From Pseudomonadota bacterium (GTDB taxonomy: Bacteria > Pseudomonadota > Gammaproteobacteria > Burkholderiales > SG8-39), in the NCBI GenBank assembly GCA_021848555.1, contig JAJZUN010000011.1, forward strand, positions 1 through 16,495: a DNA stretch of 16,495 nucleotides. Direction: 5' to 3'. The stretch's first letter is position 1. Every line of letters begins with the position of its first letter. The notes under the pieces were generated by a model. That model was not told where the DNA came from, did not search any database, and saw nothing but the letters and a program-made list of their open reading frames with translations. This document shows, in pieces, positions 15,840-16,495 of this stretch. A program made the position numbers and the translations under genes.

Positions 15840-16495
15840 CTATGCCGCCTCGTCTTCTCCTTTATCGGCTTGCTTCGCCGATTTCTTGGGCTTGCGCTTG
15901 CTGGCGTTCGGCTGCTGACCCGGACGATGAATGATATCGGTGGGGCAAACCGTGACGCAGATCTCCTCGCAATCCGGGCCATAGGCCATACAGGCTTTGT
16001 GGTCGATATCGAGAATGCCATCGTCGATGGAAATCGCCTCGGCCGGGCACGCCTTGATACAGGCCAGGCAGTGCACGCAACCCACCGTGCAGGTCTCCTT
16101 GACCGCCTTGCCCTTGCCTTTGGCCTGACAGGTCAGCGCAACGCGATAAGCGCGCGGATAACTGACCAGGCAGTCCTTCGGGCAGACGTCCAGGCAAAGG
16201 CCGCAGCCCGTGCATTTCGCGTAGTCGATCTCGACGATGCCCGATGCGCCGATCTTCATGGCGTCGAAAGCGCACACGCGCACGCAGTCGCCCAAGCCCA
16301 GGCATCCGTACTTGCAGGCCTTGGAGCCGCCGAACGCCAAATTGGCACCGAGGCAAGTATGGATGCCGTCGTACTCGGCCTGCTTGCGCGCCACCGAGTC
16401 TGCGCCGGAACAACGCAGCATGGCCACGACTTCCTTGATCTCTCCCATGGTCTTCTTGGTGATCCGGGAAATGTCGATAGCCACCACTTTGCCAC
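15840..16495 (-). CDS. rnfB: RnfB-type polyferredoxin subunit, C-terminal part, cut by window edge
   Basis: The frame is open through the right edge, so the start and any N-terminal membrane anchor are outside; the GTG at 16487 is an internal codon or a weak alternative start. Counting from that GTG, 21 of 215 residues are cysteine. Motifs in order are CLGANLAFGGSKACKYGC with CLGLGDCVRVC (Cys58, 62, 68, 72), CTGCGLCLDVCP (92-103), CTVGCVHCLACIKACP (133-148) and CMAYGPDCEEICVTVCP (166-182), enough for about four [4Fe-4S] clusters. ACKYGCLGLGDCV is the RnfB signature, and the extra cluster pair matches the long RnfB of anaerobes. Rnf couples electron flow between ferredoxin and NAD to ion transport at the membrane. 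A lysine-rich tail follows. In-frame sequence after the TAG still reads like protein for 22 codons. A stand-alone polyferredoxin is possible. Confidence 0.78.
   Translation of the reverse strand, partial: GKVVAIDISRITKKTMGEIKEVVAMLRCSGADSVARKQAEYDGIHTCLGANLAFGGSKACKYGCLGLGDCVRVCAFDAMKIGASGIVEIDYAKCTGCGLCLDVCPKDCLVSYPRAYRVALTCQAKGKGKAVKETCTVGCVHCLACIKACPAEAISIDDGILDIDHKACMAYGPDCEEICVTVCPTDIIHRPGQQPNASKRKPKKSAKQADKGEDEAA

Overview
The window is GC-rich, compactly organised bacterial chromosome, most like a betaproteobacterium that degrades aromatic, alicyclic or other carboxylic acids. That placement is an inference from gene content and protein style; no rRNA or other marker gene is present. 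No tRNA, rRNA, CRISPR array or insertion sequence was recognised.

Positions 1-11465 form a catabolic locus built around a divergent control region. On the minus strand lie a GntR/FCD regulator (TTG start), a PaaG-like enoyl-CoA hydratase/isomerase-family protein and the first 220 codons of a thiolase that runs off the left edge. On the plus strand lie a five-gene branched-chain-amino-acid-type (Liv) ABC importer, an aminoglycoside-phosphotransferase-fold kinase, an acyl-CoA dehydrogenase and an AMP-forming acyl-CoA ligase. The 397-bp control region holds a good sigma70-type promoter (TTGACA, 18 bp, TAAGAT). Just downstream is an 11-bp palindrome, TTGTCGGACAA, which fits the FCD-type GntR operator pattern exactly and sits inside a larger inverted repeat. 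The simplest model is that the GntR protein represses uptake and activation of an organic acid until an acyl or acyl-CoA ligand appears.

The kinase plus acyl-CoA dehydrogenase pair is the most interesting part. These are the two halves of the mammalian ACAD10/ACAD11 proteins and resemble the LvaA/LvaC pair of bacterial levulinate catabolism, in which a 4-hydroxyacyl-CoA is phosphorylated and the phosphate is then eliminated to an enoyl-CoA. With a ligase, an isomerase-like crotonase and a thiolase beside them, the locus can be read as a complete route: import, CoA activation, phosphorylation, dephosphorylating elimination, double-bond shift or hydration, and thiolysis. The solute-binding protein gene of the importer carries an in-frame TAA at codon 159, although every other gene of the operon is intact.

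Positions 11698-16495 look like central metabolism rather than part of the catabolic unit: formate-tetrahydrofolate ligase (fhs), a striking 20-bp perfect inverted repeat just after it, a CDC48/p97-like double-AAA ATPase, and on the opposite strand the C-terminal polyferredoxin part of an RnfB-type protein that runs off the right edge.
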